A DNA stretch of 64,000 nt from Sepiola atlantica (GCA_963556195.1 OY744528.1:52911560-52975559), one strand, 5' to 3'; shown: positions 23,935 through 34,832, counted from the stretch's first letter. The notes: generated by a model not told the origin, from the letters alone. Translations and numbers: made by a program.

Positions 23935-24375
23935 CAGAAGGGGGCCAGCAGCACCAGGGGGTTGCAAAAAGAAATACTCCTTCAGCGACCCACCTTAACA
24001 GGGTCTAATCATCAGGGGCAGCCGTAGTCAGGAGGTTGTAGAAAGAAATACTCTTTCAGCGACCCACCCCAACAGGGTCTGGTAATAATAAGTAATGGGA
24101 CAAAGAACAGATTTCTTTGCTGGAGCAAAATCTAACGTCTGGTCTACACTGTGTCAAAGAACGCATTACCACTCTGTTCATTCACCATAGGATGATAGAA
24201 CCTGAATATATAGGTTTAGTAACTATCTCTTACTCCCCCCCCTACCCTCATTCCCGACCATAAAACCATCCATCTATCTTAGCTCATTGAGCATATTTCC
24301 TCCAAGGCCGAACCTACAATCAGTGAGTACCTCTCTCCTCCACCCTTTCTTTTCACACATTCCCAACAAAAACAA
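23935..24375 (+). repeat. Dispersed repeat, copy A
   Basis: Contains two internal units of about 77 bp, each with GAAATACTC(C/T)TTCAGCGA and CCCACC...AACAGGGTCT (about 23,970 and 24,049). Further on come GAACCTGAATATATAGGTTT, TTCCCGACCATAAAACC and CACCCTTTCTTTTCACAC. The same series recurs at 26,285-26,590. Its nature is unknown; both copies are in the same orientation. Confidence 0.8.
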
Positions 24376-26284
24376 AAAAGTCAGAAGAATAGAAAGAAGA
24401 AAAAGGTTATCTGAAATCTTCAATAGTTATGTGCGAAACATAAAGACACAAGTCATGCAAAACAGCTCTCTCAGTCACTGTCATACAAATTTTAAAAAAT
24501 CAAGCCTCGTATATGTCCAACATGGGACTTTACAGTGACGGAATAGAATAGTTAACAATTCTCCTCACGTTCATTGGTCTCAAAAGCTAGCATTTAGAAA
24601 CCCCTCATTAAGAGGGCGTGGGCTCTCTGTACCTTCTCGATTGGGTACATAGTTTTCATATAGCAAAGTAAAAGAGTACTGAAAATTTCCCAAGAGCATA
24701 GAGCGATAATTACTAACATCACTAAATGCCCACACACCCCTAATGGTGTTGTGGTTCCTTTGGTGTTTTCACTAGTTCTTCAAAACATGAAATTGGCATA
24801 GAGGTAGATAACGCGACCGATTCAAATGTGCAATTTTATGTATTACAATTAACGTAAACTCGCATCTGGTACCATTTTAAATACTTCCAGTCTTTATCGC
24901 CAGTGTACAACTGATGTTTCAGTTATATTGTCCAAATATTTTACACGTAACGAATTGTTAAATCCCACATCATATCCCAGTCAATTTAACAGACTTCTAT
25001 AAAAGTGAAATACTGGAAAGATGTCACTTCACGTGCAATCTGCATTGCTACACTAAGAAGGCAGGTTTGGGATTTTTTAGTTATCAGACCGAACAGCTTA
25101 TAAACTTAGTGTCACAAGCATAATAGATAAATGAACAAGCAGTAAAAAATATCCATACATCCGGAACTATAGAACTTATATATAATGGAGAGCTATTAAA
25201 TTGCATCGCTATTTAAACTTTAAGACACAGGATTATCTATGTTAGCAATAATAAAGAGTGCAACCAAGTGTCTATAAGAAAGCAGTAATAATTGAATATA
25301 TTAGGAGATACATTACTAAAGTGGACATGATATTTTTTTAAATAGATTTAGTTCATTAAATTACGATTTCCCCCTCATGTTTAGTGGTAATCTAAAATTA
25401 AGAAACTAGGTTGGAATAAAGTCGACAAAAAGAATGAGTCGAAATAATTTTTTTTTAAAAAAACGTCAAAATTAAATCTAGTTTGGGCCTAAAAGGTTCC
25501 GAAGCATTACATTATATTTAATCTCACTTATAAACATTTGTTTTACCCTCATTGGGTACAATGTATACCATATTTAAAGCCAACAGGCGCGGCCCTATGT
25601 TTAGTAAATTATATGATACTTCTAACCAAGCATGGGTAAAGTTTAAGGTTGAATTAACAAGTTAGAACCATCATTTTCGTAAAAGCAAAATTGTCCGTTT
25701 GTCGGTAGGAATTGTAAATCGTATACAAAAACTTAAAATAGAAAATTGACCGAGTATTAGTTAAAGTTTAAAGTTGTCAGTGTAGTCATCTACTCCAATG
25801 TTCGTTTTACTTCGCAGGAAAATAAGTCCCAATAGCAGGAACAGGTTGAAGGTCGCAAAGTAAAAAAACAAACCGTTCTATAGAAATCATATTTTGAGGA
25901 TAACGTTGGTCGAGTGCTGTCTTGCTTCACGGGGAAAATAAGTAACACAGCAGGAACAGGTGAAAGGCATAAAAAAGAAGGAAACATCTTCAGGTGCAGC
26001 CGTGTGCTTGACAAAAAAAAGTCAGAGAAGGAATATGGTAACTGTGGAATTTCTTCAGGGTTTCTCTTTTAGGGGCTGTTGTCCACTCGTCCTAATGACA
26101 TGACTGGCTGTCAAAAACCTCACTCCTATCCATTCAACTAAGATTCCTTGCCGCGGCACCTCCGGTCAGTGTCATTGGCCATATCAACCACATATCTGAA
26201 CTTCTTACTAGTGTAGACACAGACGTTGGAATACTCCATTAGGTCCGTCCGCAAAACGGGAAGAATGTTCTTTAGTTCTTTTTG
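24376..26284. other. No gene recognised
   Basis: Contains an imperfect roughly 120-bp direct duplication at 25,795-25,990 (CAGGAAAATAAGTCCCAATA and GGGGAAAATAAGTAACACAG, each followed by GCAGGAACAGGT). A short GC-richer piece at 26,090-26,170 (CCGCGGCACCTCCGGTCAGT) has no recognised identity. Confidence 0.5.
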
Positions 26285-26590
26285 CAATATGTAGGAAAAT
26301 CAGCAGCAGTAAAGGGGTTGCAAAAAGAAATCTCCTGCAGCAACCCACCCCAACAGGATCTAATCCTCAGGGGCAGCCGTAGTCAGGGGGGGTGCAAAAG
26401 GAAATACACCTTCAGCGACTTACCCCAACAGAACCTGAATATATAGGTTTTGTAACTACCTCTCACACCCGTCCATTCCCGACCATAAATCCATTCGTCT
26501 ATCTTCGCTCGTCGTGTATATTTCCTCTCCAAATGCCGAACCCACAATTAGGAGTACCTTTTCCCCCACCCTTTGTTTTCACAAGCTCAA
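26285..26590 (+). repeat. Dispersed repeat, copy B
   Basis: Second copy of the repeat at 23,935-24,375: AAAGGGGTTGCAAAAAGAAA, AGGGGCAGCCGTAGTCAGG, GAACCTGAATATATAGGTTT and CATTCCCGACCATAAATCC. It has a deletion between the internal unit and the GAACCTG block relative to copy A. Confidence 0.8.
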
Positions 26591-27199
26591 TAGTATTAGG
26601 CTAGAGCTATTGTTGAGAATATTTTAATGTTATTTAAGCCACATCAAATGTAGGGAAAACAGATTCACACCATTTTATATTTATAATAATGTTCCAGTAG
26701 CTAAAGCATTTATTTCTTGGGTTGGTATATTCAGTGCTCATAAAAAAGGAGGTAATTGTCAAGGTAGGAAAAACCCAGATTACAGTCCGTACTCATTTTT
26801 ATCCAAATAGAGCAGATTACTCATGTAGATTCGAATCGTAACATCAACGCTCCATGTGCGTTTCCCAATGTTGTTTTTTAAAATCATTTCTCATCAACTT
26901 AGATATTCGTCCTATATCACAAATAAAAATAAATTAAATGTTTTAACTAACAGTTGTTTTGTTGTTTTTGTCTTATCTTTCCGTCCATTGAAGCTTTGAG
27001 CATCAATTTTCCTTATTTTAAGTTTATAATTGCCATATAATAGTAGTCCCGTGGTTGCTTCCGTTTTCTGTCAGCAGGAAGTAGACAAACTCTGCGAACC
27101 GTTTGTAATTAACTAGATTCATGTCTTAATTACAACATGGTGTAATTAATACTATATGTAAATCTTATGTGTCTTATTTTACTTTTAAAGTATTTTATT
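26591..27199. other. No feature recognised
   Basis: AT-rich sequence upstream of the LTR element; no motif recognised. Confidence 0.5.
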
Positions 27200-27494
27200 T
27201 GTGGAAAATAGGAGGAGCGGTGACTTACAAAGGTGTGGCTGCTGGCGACTGAGGATGTTTTTCCAAACATCTAAGATGAGGACGGTTATCACAGAGAATT
27301 TATATCAGTAGGGGATGGCATTCAATTGTTATAAAAACCTTTCTCACTACTGAAGAGCGTTACTTGTCAATTTGTCACCACACTACAGTAGTTATTAGAC
27401 CTAAGAAGAGGGTCACGAAGGAAGTTTTTATTTTTCTCGCAACCTCGCTCTTCGGCTAGCTTCACTCTTGGTTACCTCTGATTTTTTTCCGACA
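27200..27494 (+). repeat. 5' LTR
   Basis: Direct repeat partner of 29,061-29,344. It differs by scattered substitutions and by an insertion around 27,345-27,365 (ACTGAAGAGCGTTACTTG versus a shorter form). Confidence 0.8.
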
Positions 27495-27805
27495 TTTTGC
27501 GAAAAAAATAAAAAACGCGACACTATTTCCTGAAGGAAGAACGTCTTACTTTAGCAACGGTTCGATATATTGAGTCTTGTTATTCACCTTCCCTGATATG
27601 GAGGCTTCTAACACACCTACTGTGGCAGATTCCAGGAAGTAGTACCTTACAATGATCTCCATTCTGAAGATGAAAATTAAGGGAAGCCTGCGATTGTCCC
27701 ATGGATCGAAAATTACTTCAGTATTTCACCGAGAAAATTTTGGAGTACATCAATGAAATAGTGATATTCATCTGCAAACTATAGATTTCCTGCATATCTG
27801 ATGAG

Positions 27806-28749
27806 GTGAGAGTGCAAATGGAATCGGATTGGTTAAACTCTCAAATATCTATACGAAAGGAATTAGAAAATCTCTGTTCCTCTCTACATCTGCCAGAGGC
27901 CAGTGGTTATTTGGACCAACAGTCCCTTCCATATACGTCGGAATCTACCCTGAATAAAACTCTTTCATTGTTTTCAGTGAGAATCCCCCAGGTGTAGATC
28001 ATGGGACCCACGTTTAGCAGTCGGGAAATGGAGAACGACCGAATGAGTTTCCATAACTTTTTGTCCTGATTTGAAAATTGTGTCACGGGCATGGCAAACG
28101 ATGCAGAGAAATTGAATTTCTTAAAATGCTCCTTGTCTGAGAGACCTCTGCTGTTGATTAATCACTTGAGTTGTGTCAATGCAAATTATCAGAAGGCGCT
28201 CTCAGTATTAAAAAAGGAATATCTAGATGTCAATGACATCATTGACAAGATTTTCCAAGATATCATCGATTTCTCTCTCAAAAAGGAGAGTTCTTATGCA
28301 TATCTTGGGGGTTTCATTAGCAGGACTGCTTCGATCTTGGAAGAGTTGGCTACTCACTTTCTTGCAACTTCTCTGAAGATGATTCGGCAGGAGCCCGACT
28401 AATGGCCAAACTTCTATACTGGAAATTTCTGAGAGAGTTGAAATGGGAGCTGATTCTATCATGCAGAAGTAGAATTCCATCTCTGTCTGTCTTGCTGCGA
28501 GACACCAGTGAAGCAATCAAACGCCTGCAAATTAAAAGCGGTGGAGTGCCTGATCCTTCCTTATGGATTAATCGAAGTAATCCACGTGTAACTTTCTCTA
28601 AATCCAGAGGAGCCACTACCCACCGAGATGCCTCTTTCCAGGTAGTTTCAGATTTTCAACCTATATCTGGGTATTCTAGTAAATTACCTTCTGTCATTAG
28701 GCTCATCTCAGGAAAGAGACGACACAATCTGGTTGTGCCCTACTTGTAA
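27806..28749 (+). pseudogene. Gag-like (DUF1759/Pao-type) relic
   Basis: Three successive frames cover one degraded protein. 27,806-27,997 encodes a helical segment (RKELENLCSSLHLPEA). 28,091-28,402 encodes DAEKLNFLKCSLSERPLLLI, then SCVNANYQKALSVLKKEYLD and VNDIIDKIF. The pattern Lys-Leu-x-x-Leu ... Leu-x-x-x-Ala/Pro-x-x-x-Ile ... Asn-Tyr-x-x-Ala-x-x-x-Leu-x-x-x-Tyr is that of the DUF1759 capsid-like region of BEL/Pao gag. 28,402-28,749 continues with YWKFLRELKWELIL, as expected for the next gag segment. A stop (FLS*FEN) and frameshifts break it. Gag would package element RNA; this copy cannot be translated as one protein. Confidence 0.6.
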
Positions 28750-28993
28750 TAAGCCTCCAGGGATTCATAAAATGATATGCTGCGATTCTTGTGATGAGTG
28801 GTACGACTTTGAGTGTGTTGGCATTGAAATAGCTCCATTTGCAAGACAGAAGTGGTACTGTTGTGATTGTGCACTCGAAGAAGATGGAGTGGTAGACCGA
28901 GTCTACTTCCTGCTCAATAATACCATAGCTAAGGGACAGAATGAAGGTACCCTTAACCATTGTTACCTCCAGGTAGCCCCGACTAAGGCCTAG
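28727..28993 (+). pseudogene. PHD-type zinc finger of the LTR element
   Basis: In the frame DTIWLCPTC, then MICCDSCDEWYDFECVGI and KWYCCDC, the spacing is that of a PHD finger (Cys-x2-Cys, Cys-x2-Cys, Trp-Tyr-x-x-x-Cys-Val-Gly, Trp-x-Cys-x2-Cys), a histone-tail reader fold. The zinc-binding His of the usual WYH is Asp here, so the site is probably impaired or unusual. It lies in a different frame from the preceding gag piece and just upstream of the 3' LTR. PHD fingers occur in several retroelement proteins, where they may aid chromatin targeting; that role here is inference. Confidence 0.75.
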
Positions 28994-29060
28994 CACATGT
29001 ATGTCCCCTTGCAAGGTCATGCATTTTTTTCTTTGCAATATTTTTTTGTTGTTGGGAGTG

Positions 29061-29344
29061 TGTGGAAAATGATAAGAGCAGTGACTTACCAGAATGTGGC
29101 TGCTGGCGACTGAGGATGTTCTTCAAAACATCTAAGATGAGGACGGTTATCGCAGAGAATTTATATCAGTAGGGGATGGCGTTCAATTGTTATAAAAGCC
29201 TTCCTTATGTTAGTCGTCAATTTGTCACCACACTACAGTAGTTATTAGACCTAAGAAGAGGGTCGCGAAAGAAGTTTTTATTTTTTTCGCAACCTCGCTC
29301 TTCAGCTAGCTTCACTCTTGGTTACCTCTGATTTTTTTTCGACA
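29061..29344 (+). repeat. 3' LTR
   Basis: Partner of 27,200-27,494. The upstream TGTTGTTGGGAGTG is only weakly purine-rich as a polypurine tract. Confidence 0.8.
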
Positions 29345-29662
29345 CATTAGAATATATCTAGTCTAATATCTCTGTGTCTTGTGTTTCTGTTACGTATCTC
29401 GCCGGGACCTTAACGAAGGTCACTATCATACCGATTCTCGATTAAATAAAATAAAATATAATACATATTTAAAAAATTATAATACTTATTTAAAATAGTT
29501 TGTATATTTACTCACCAATATTTTTAATATGAATATTATAATTATAATTTATAATTATAATTGATTTTTTCATTTAACAGTAGTCACATTCTGATATTTA
29601 CTTCCTAAATGAACACCCAAGTTGATAGAGGCTAAAACGTTATTGCCATTTAGAGTATAACA
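29345..29662. other. No feature recognised
   Basis: Includes the GC-richer stretch CTCGCCGGGACCTTAACGAA (about 29,399) of unknown identity, and a TATAATTATAATTTATAATT palindromic AT run at about 29,535. Confidence 0.45.
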
Positions 29663-30027
29663 TTGTTTTTACTAAAATACTATATACTATTCATACAATT
29701 TTTACTAAAATACTTTCATACAATTTTTATTAAAATACTATATACTATTCATACAATTTTTACTAAAATACTATATACTATTCATACAATTTTTACTAAA
29801 ATACTATATACTATTCATACAATTTTTACTAAAATACTATATACTATTCATACAATTTTTACTAAAATACTATATACTATTCATACAATTTTTACTAAAA
29901 TACTATATACTATTCATACAATTTTTACTAAAATACTATATACTATTCATACAATTTTTACTAAAATACTATATACTATTCATACAATTTTTACTAAAAT
30001 ACTATATACTATTCATACAATTGTTAT
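29663..30027. repeat. 33-bp minisatellite
   Basis: About 11 near-identical units of TTTTTACTAAAATACTATAT plus ACTATTCATACAA. The 122-codon frame across it is an artefact of the period. Confidence 0.97.
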
Positions 30028-30300
30028 CTAAATTTAAAAAACTAATTCGAAGTTTCATTTAAGTTTAAGAAACTAATTCGAATTAAATAAAAATTCGAAC
30101 CTACAGGAGTAAACTGCTCCATTTGGAAAAAAAAAAATGATAACAACCCAAGAAATAAATACTTTAGATACTTGAACATAAATATCTTAGTGGTAGGCCG
30201 AAACTATTGTACGCTGGTAATAATTTTAAAAATTGATTTTTTAGTGAAATGATGTCAATCTGTTCTTACCTACATTTGATGAGGTTTAAATAACATTCAT

Positions 30301-30301
30301 G

Positions 30302-30356
<55 letters not shown>
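30301..30356. repeat. (TA)n microsatellite
   Basis: Alternating TA with one ATTA interruption, immediately before the SINE-like repeat. Confidence 0.97.
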
Positions 30357-30359
<3 letters not shown>

Positions 30360-30735
30360 ATCACCAGATAGCTGCTTCGTCGTATCACTGCTCCTCAGTA
30401 TGGCCAAGCATGGGGAGTGCTTCAAGCTGAGATTCTAGACCCAACCGCTTGTACAGTAATCAACAAAAATTATTATTGAATGTCCAAAACAAGCTCTTGA
30501 TTGAAATATAGATCATATTTCGTTTCAACATAGACCTGCTTGTCGAGTGGTTAAAACGATGCTAGCTAAAGGTGTTCGCTCTTAATAAGCACAGATTCGA
30601 ATGCTGTATGAGTCTCATTTTTCACTTTGTGAATATTCTGTACTCTCCGCTCTGTAGAATAATTTTATGAGTGTTTTACTTATTTGAACACCTGCGTCAA
30701 CCAAAAACAGTCGGGTTATACATGACATATTTTTG
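30357..30735 (+). mobile_element. tRNA-headed SINE-like repeat, copy A
   Basis: About 375 bp matching 35,065-35,435 in the same orientation. Shared blocks are TTCGTCGTATCAC, AGATCATATTTCGTTT, GTCTCATTTTTCACTTTGTG and GCGTCAACCAAAAACAG. A tRNA-like segment at 30,541-30,612 has an A-box-like GTCGAGTGGTTAAAACG and a B-box-like AGATTCGAATGC, but no foldable acceptor or anticodon arm. It is therefore not a tRNA gene. The tRNA-like part lies inside the repeat rather than at its 5' end, so the unit may be composite. Confidence 0.65.
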
Positions 30736-30868
30736 GAAACAAATTCTTTTGGTTACTTAATACATACTCATCTTAAATGTGGCTTTTGATACACAAATGT
30801 AAAATTATATATTAACAAATATATGCTCCCTCTGTTCGCATAGTTTTGTTTATATATATATATAACGG

Positions 30869-31265
30869 ATGACCATATACTATACTACCCTTATAGTAGG
30901 AGGTAATGCCTCGATGGATGGTCTCATAACAACAGATACTACGTTACACCCCTCCCAGAAAAAAGGAGGAAGTAATGCCTGGGAGGAATGGTATTATGAC
31001 AATAGTGACCCCTACAAAAAAGGAGATAGTAGTCCCTGGGATGATGGTATCATTACCACAGAACACATACTACACTACCCCCAAAGAATGAGGTAATGTT
31101 TTGGAGGATGTTCTCGTGACAACAGAACAGATACTACACTACCTTCAAAGAATGAAGTAATGCCTGGGAGGATGTTCTCAGGACTGTAGAACGGATACTA
31201 CACTATCCGAAAAGGAGGAGGTAATGCCTGAAGGGATGTTCTCATGACAACAGAGCAGATGTAGT
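30869..31265 (-). repeat. Tandem array with U2-snRNA-like segment
   Basis: Five to six imperfect units of about 65-75 bp containing GAGGTAATGCCTGGGAGGAT and GACAACAGAACAGATACTAC. On the minus strand each reads GTAGTATCTGTTCT followed by TGATAC- and TCCTCC-like segments, resembling the branch-point-recognition region of U2 snRNA and the bases after it. The same family in opposite orientation is at 56,150-56,402. No Sm site or complete U2 fold is present. Confidence 0.6.
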
Positions 31266-31330
31266 AAACTAAATTGAGTATTAAAACATAGTTATAGTAT
31301 AGTTCAGCTTTAGTTAGTGCTTATTTACAT

Positions 31331-31412
31331 GAGGACCCATGCTAAGTTTGACCCTGTCGTTCAGGTTTATGGTTAGGGTTAGGGTTAGGGTCAAAGTTTG
31401 GGTGGGTCCTAA
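31331..31412. repeat. Hairpin with telomere-like TTAGGG loop
   Basis: GACCCATGCTAAGTTTGACC is inverted against GGGTCAAAGTTTGGGTGGGT. Between them is GGTTAGGGTTAGGGTTAGGG, three copies of the animal telomere hexamer. It is too short to be a functional telomere. Confidence 0.7.
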
Positions 31413-31479
31413 TCTAACAAGGTACAAATTTTCTTTTTAATACTTATCCATATACATATACGTTTCATCCTAATGGAAT

Positions 31480-31610
31480 CGTCAGTGTGGAAGATAACTG
31501 TTCGACTGATCGCACGATTCGAACCCCTGGACACGAGTCACTTTTAACTAAAATCCAAGTGCTCTAATCAAGGTGCCAACTTCAACAGCTATGCGACAAG
31601 CCGAAAAATA
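31480..31610 (-). mobile_element. tRNA-like SINE fragment
   Basis: On the minus strand CACCTTGATTAGAGCACTTG (A-box-like) is followed by CCAGGGGTTCGAATCGTGC (B-box-like). This gives a tRNA-like promoter pair, but the arms do not pair into a cloverleaf. A related piece lies at 34,900-35,015. Confidence 0.5.
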
Positions 31611-31636
31611 AACCCTATAAGTGTCATTTAAAGCGG

Positions 31637-31640
<4 letters not shown>

Positions 31641-31700
<60 letters not shown>
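31641..31700. repeat. (TA)n microsatellite
   Basis: Alternating TA abutting the outer end of the large palindrome. Confidence 0.98.
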
Positions 31701-31702
<2 letters not shown>

Positions 31703-31725
31703 GTGTATTTAGGCAGCATATTTTC

Positions 31726-32640
31726 ATTTAGGCAAACATTATTAAATAACACGGAGTGGTTTTGTTTGATGCGACCTTTTTTTATTTTTTCAATTTTCCG
31801 AATTGTCCATCTAATGTGTCGGTCAAATTGATATAAATATGATCCATGGCTTTCTTGTTCCATTCTTTTTTCTTTTTTGCAAGTACTTTCGATTTGAATC
31901 GTCAAATCATCTTCAGGCGGTATTAGTTTTAGTGTCTTTACTGTTGTGCTCATTTTGAATTATAACGGCAAGTAGTTTATATTTGAAAACGCGTCTGTAA
32001 AGTTGAAATGTACATGAGAGCGTGATGGCGTTCTACACATACGAGAGATTTAAAGTTTGACTGTTTAAACCGTTAAGAAATTGATGACGTTAAATAAAAT
32101 GCGTACAATTCAAACGCATAACTACCTAATGGCTAAGAATTTGGTAATGTTAATTATTATGCTAGACACTTTAAAATGTTGCGACTAGTTTCATAATTGA
32201 CATTATTAATTGTGGGATGTTTAGTTTTTATGTAGAGGTCTTCGAGTATTTTTAATTTTTTGATATTGGTATCATGGTGTATTATTTTGGTATTGTTAAC
32301 GGTTTAAACAGTCAAACTTTAAATCTCTCGTATGTGTAGAACGCCATCACGCTCTCATGTACATTTCAACTTTACAGACGCGTTTTCAAATATAAACTAC
32401 TTGCCGTTATAATTCAAAATGAGCACAACAGTAAAGACACTAAAACTAATACCGCCTGAAGATGATTTGACGATTCAAATCGAAAGTACTTGCAAAAAAG
32501 AAAAAAGAATGGAACAAGAAAGCCATGGATCATATTTATATCAATTTGACCGACACATTAGATGGACAATTCGGAAAATTGAAAAAATAAAAAAGGTCGC
32601 ATCAAACAAAACCACTCCGTGTTATTTAATAATGTTTGCC

Positions 32641-32646
<6 letters not shown>
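31726..32646. mobile_element. Near-perfect palindrome: 351-bp arms, 219-bp spacer
   Basis: The arms 31,726-32,076 and 32,296-32,646 are inverted copies that I could distinguish only by one base in an A/T run. Each arm begins at its outer end with TTTAGGCAAACATTATTAAA or its complement and borders (TA)n. Each arm encodes, reading outward, the same frame starting MSTTVKTLKLIPPEDD (minus 31,953; plus 32,419), which shows no known domain. CCGCCTGAAGATGATTTGAC in each arm gives a CTGAAGA...GAAA layout with a perfect 7-bp stem but one extra base, so it is hammerhead-like rather than canonical. This fits a Penelope-type inverted end; a MITE or recent inverted duplication is the alternative. Confidence 0.75.

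Positions 32647-32677
<31 letters not shown>
32647..32677. repeat. (TA)n microsatellite
   Basis: Alternating TA at the right outer end of the palindrome. Confidence 0.95.
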
Positions 32678-32679
<2 letters not shown>

Positions 32680-32904
32680 CATCCAGAAAGTAAGGAATAA
32701 AAATAACATTATTAGAGTAAATCCTGTTAAAAATTAAATAGCTACAACTTTTTATAATTCAATTCACTTAGAAATAACGGTTGTTGCTTTGTTTACATTA
32801 CAAACAATACTAATAGTTTATGAAAGCTGCTGCTGATGCTTGAGTTCGCTTGCATATGTAGCGAATGAAGTTAATCTATAACGTAACAGAAACAAAATGC
32901 AACT

Positions 32905-33214
<310 letters not shown>

Positions 33215-33228
33215 AAGAGCTTATGAAG

Positions 33229-33230
<2 letters not shown>

Positions 33231-33260
<30 letters not shown>
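33231..33260. repeat. (TA)n microsatellite
   Basis: Alternating TA directly upstream of the Penelope-like relic. Confidence 0.95.
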
Positions 33261-33266
<6 letters not shown>

Positions 33267-34270
33267 CTTAACAAATACCTTTCAAAAACTTGGATTTAAA
33301 ATTACCACCAAGACAAACTTAGACCAAGTAGACTTTCTAGACACCACACTGAACCTTGCAAACAACACACAGAAGCCTTTCCACAAACACAACCAAATCC
33401 TTCAATAATTCAACAAAGGATCCTGCTACACCCCCACGAGCTTTAAAAACTTGGTAACATCAGTCAAAGGATCTCAAACTCTCATCCAGCCCCAAAATGT
33501 TCATACATGCAACGCCTTATTACAATAAAGTGCTCTGCGACAGCGATTCAGAAAAGAGATCTCATACATACCCACTCGAAACCAGACACGTGGCAGCCAT
33601 AATAGGAGGAGGTCGATTTTTTGGTTTCATCCCCCTTTCGTTCTTAACACTAAGATGAGAGTAGGCCATCTCTTTCTCAGCTTACTTGACAAGCACTTCC
33701 CTCCAACACACAACCTACATAAATTCTTCAACGGGAATACAATTAAGATAAGCTACTCCATCACCCTCTCCGTAAGAAAAATAATTTCAGTTAAACCAAA
33801 CACAATAGAAAACACAGGCTGCTACTGCCAAGACAAAAATAATTGCCCCCTAGAGAGGAATTGAAAAATTGATTCTCTAGTGTATGCACCGATTGTTACA
33901 AGCCACCCCAGCGGCAGAACCAAAAAATACATAGGCATGACGCAGGGAAGCTTTAAATAGAGATTGTAAACACACAGGTATACCTTTAAATACAAAGACA
34001 ACATTTGTGACCCGGATATGACAATTAAAAGATGAGGGAACAATATTCACTATCAAATAGAAAATCATAGAGAGAAAGCCATCATACTCTCCAGCCATAA
34101 ATAGGTGGCCTTATGTAACGCAAAAAAATATTGCATATTAGCGCAATTATTGACCCAAATAAAAACTGTTTGAACATTAGGGACGAATTTTTTAAAGGAT
34201 GTGTCCATAGGAAACAAGCACTTCTTATAAATTGGACTGGCCGGTACACATAAAGGATTTTCGATAATCA
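33259..34270 (+). pseudogene. Penelope-like element RT / GIY-YIG endonuclease relic
   Basis: Plus-strand translation, interrupted by at least eight stops, follows the C-terminal half of Penelope-like proteins. In order: KLGFKITTKTNL and VDFLDTTLNLANNTQKPF (end of the RT palm/thumb); IFWFHPPFVLNTK; LLDKHFPPTHNLHKFFNGNT and IKISYS; the Cys-rich linker CYCQDKNNCPLERN; KYIGMTQGSFK with following HRYTFKYKD (GIY-YIG region); and LCNAKKYCIL near the end. Penelope-like elements copy RNA with this RT and open the target with the GIY-YIG nuclease. The N-terminal RT half, including the catalytic YxDD region, is missing, cut at the (TA)n tract. It is clearly dead. Confidence 0.88.
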
Positions 34271-34832
34271 CCCACCTGCCAAAAAACAGAACCTCAAAAT
34301 AGCCTTATTCAATAACAAATTTGTTCTTATATTCGCGCTGTAAATTCCCCCTGCTCTTGTTCCCCGAAAATCTTTTTTCCAATTATCACCTTCCCATCAA
34401 TATATTTTACTTAGATTGTCCCATCTCAATACCAAAACTTAAAACCAGTAAATTATATAACAAAAATATAATTTTTTTTACAGTTGCTAGAAAGAAAACC
34501 CTTTTTTCATGGTGCTAAAATAGTAGACTTAAAACCTGTTTAATTCATGCACGAACTTAAATTTACTTCCTAAATCTTATTCATAATAAATCGATACTCC
34601 ATTATAAATTCATATTTAAAATTTATATTTAAAATTTATGTTATAAATTTATATTTTGAATTTTCATATTATACCTTCAATATTAAATATTAAATTTAAT
34701 AACGATTTGTAGAGTTGCTCTCCTTAGACCGTTTTTACCGTAACTGTGACTCATGAGTTTTATAAATTTTTAAATAATAAAACATTTTTAAATTTTTTAG
34801 ATTTTAAATTAAAATGTAATTTTTTTTAACTT

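Larger units (their letters stand above)
27200..29344 (+). mobile_element. Short LTR retrotransposon (gag-like plus PHD finger, no pol)
   Basis: Two direct repeats of about 295 and 284 bp (27,200-27,494 and 29,061-29,344) flank 1.57 kb. Both begin TGTGGAAAAT and end CGACA, giving the TG...CA ends of LTRs. They share long blocks such as GTGGCTGCTGGCGACTGAGG and CCACACTACAGTAGTTATTA. The internal region encodes remnants of a gag-like protein followed by a PHD-type zinc finger. No protease, RT, RNase H or integrase motif is visible, and 1.57 kb is too short for them. No target-site duplication or clear primer-binding site was found. I infer a non-autonomous or internally deleted element related to BEL/Pao. 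Confidence 0.75.

Noticed and set aside
30541..30612. tRNA gene
   Set aside because: A- and B-box-like motifs are present, but no acceptor stem or anticodon arm pairs; it recurs inside a dispersed repeat.
32456..32485. Canonical hammerhead in the palindrome arm
   Set aside because: The core and a 7-bp stem II are present, but one extra base separates A9 from stem II and no stem I partner follows; kept only as a look-alike.
32419..32643. MSTTVKTL frame as a host gene
   Set aside because: It exists in both palindrome arms and runs into (TA)n on one side, with no domain; it is probably element sequence.
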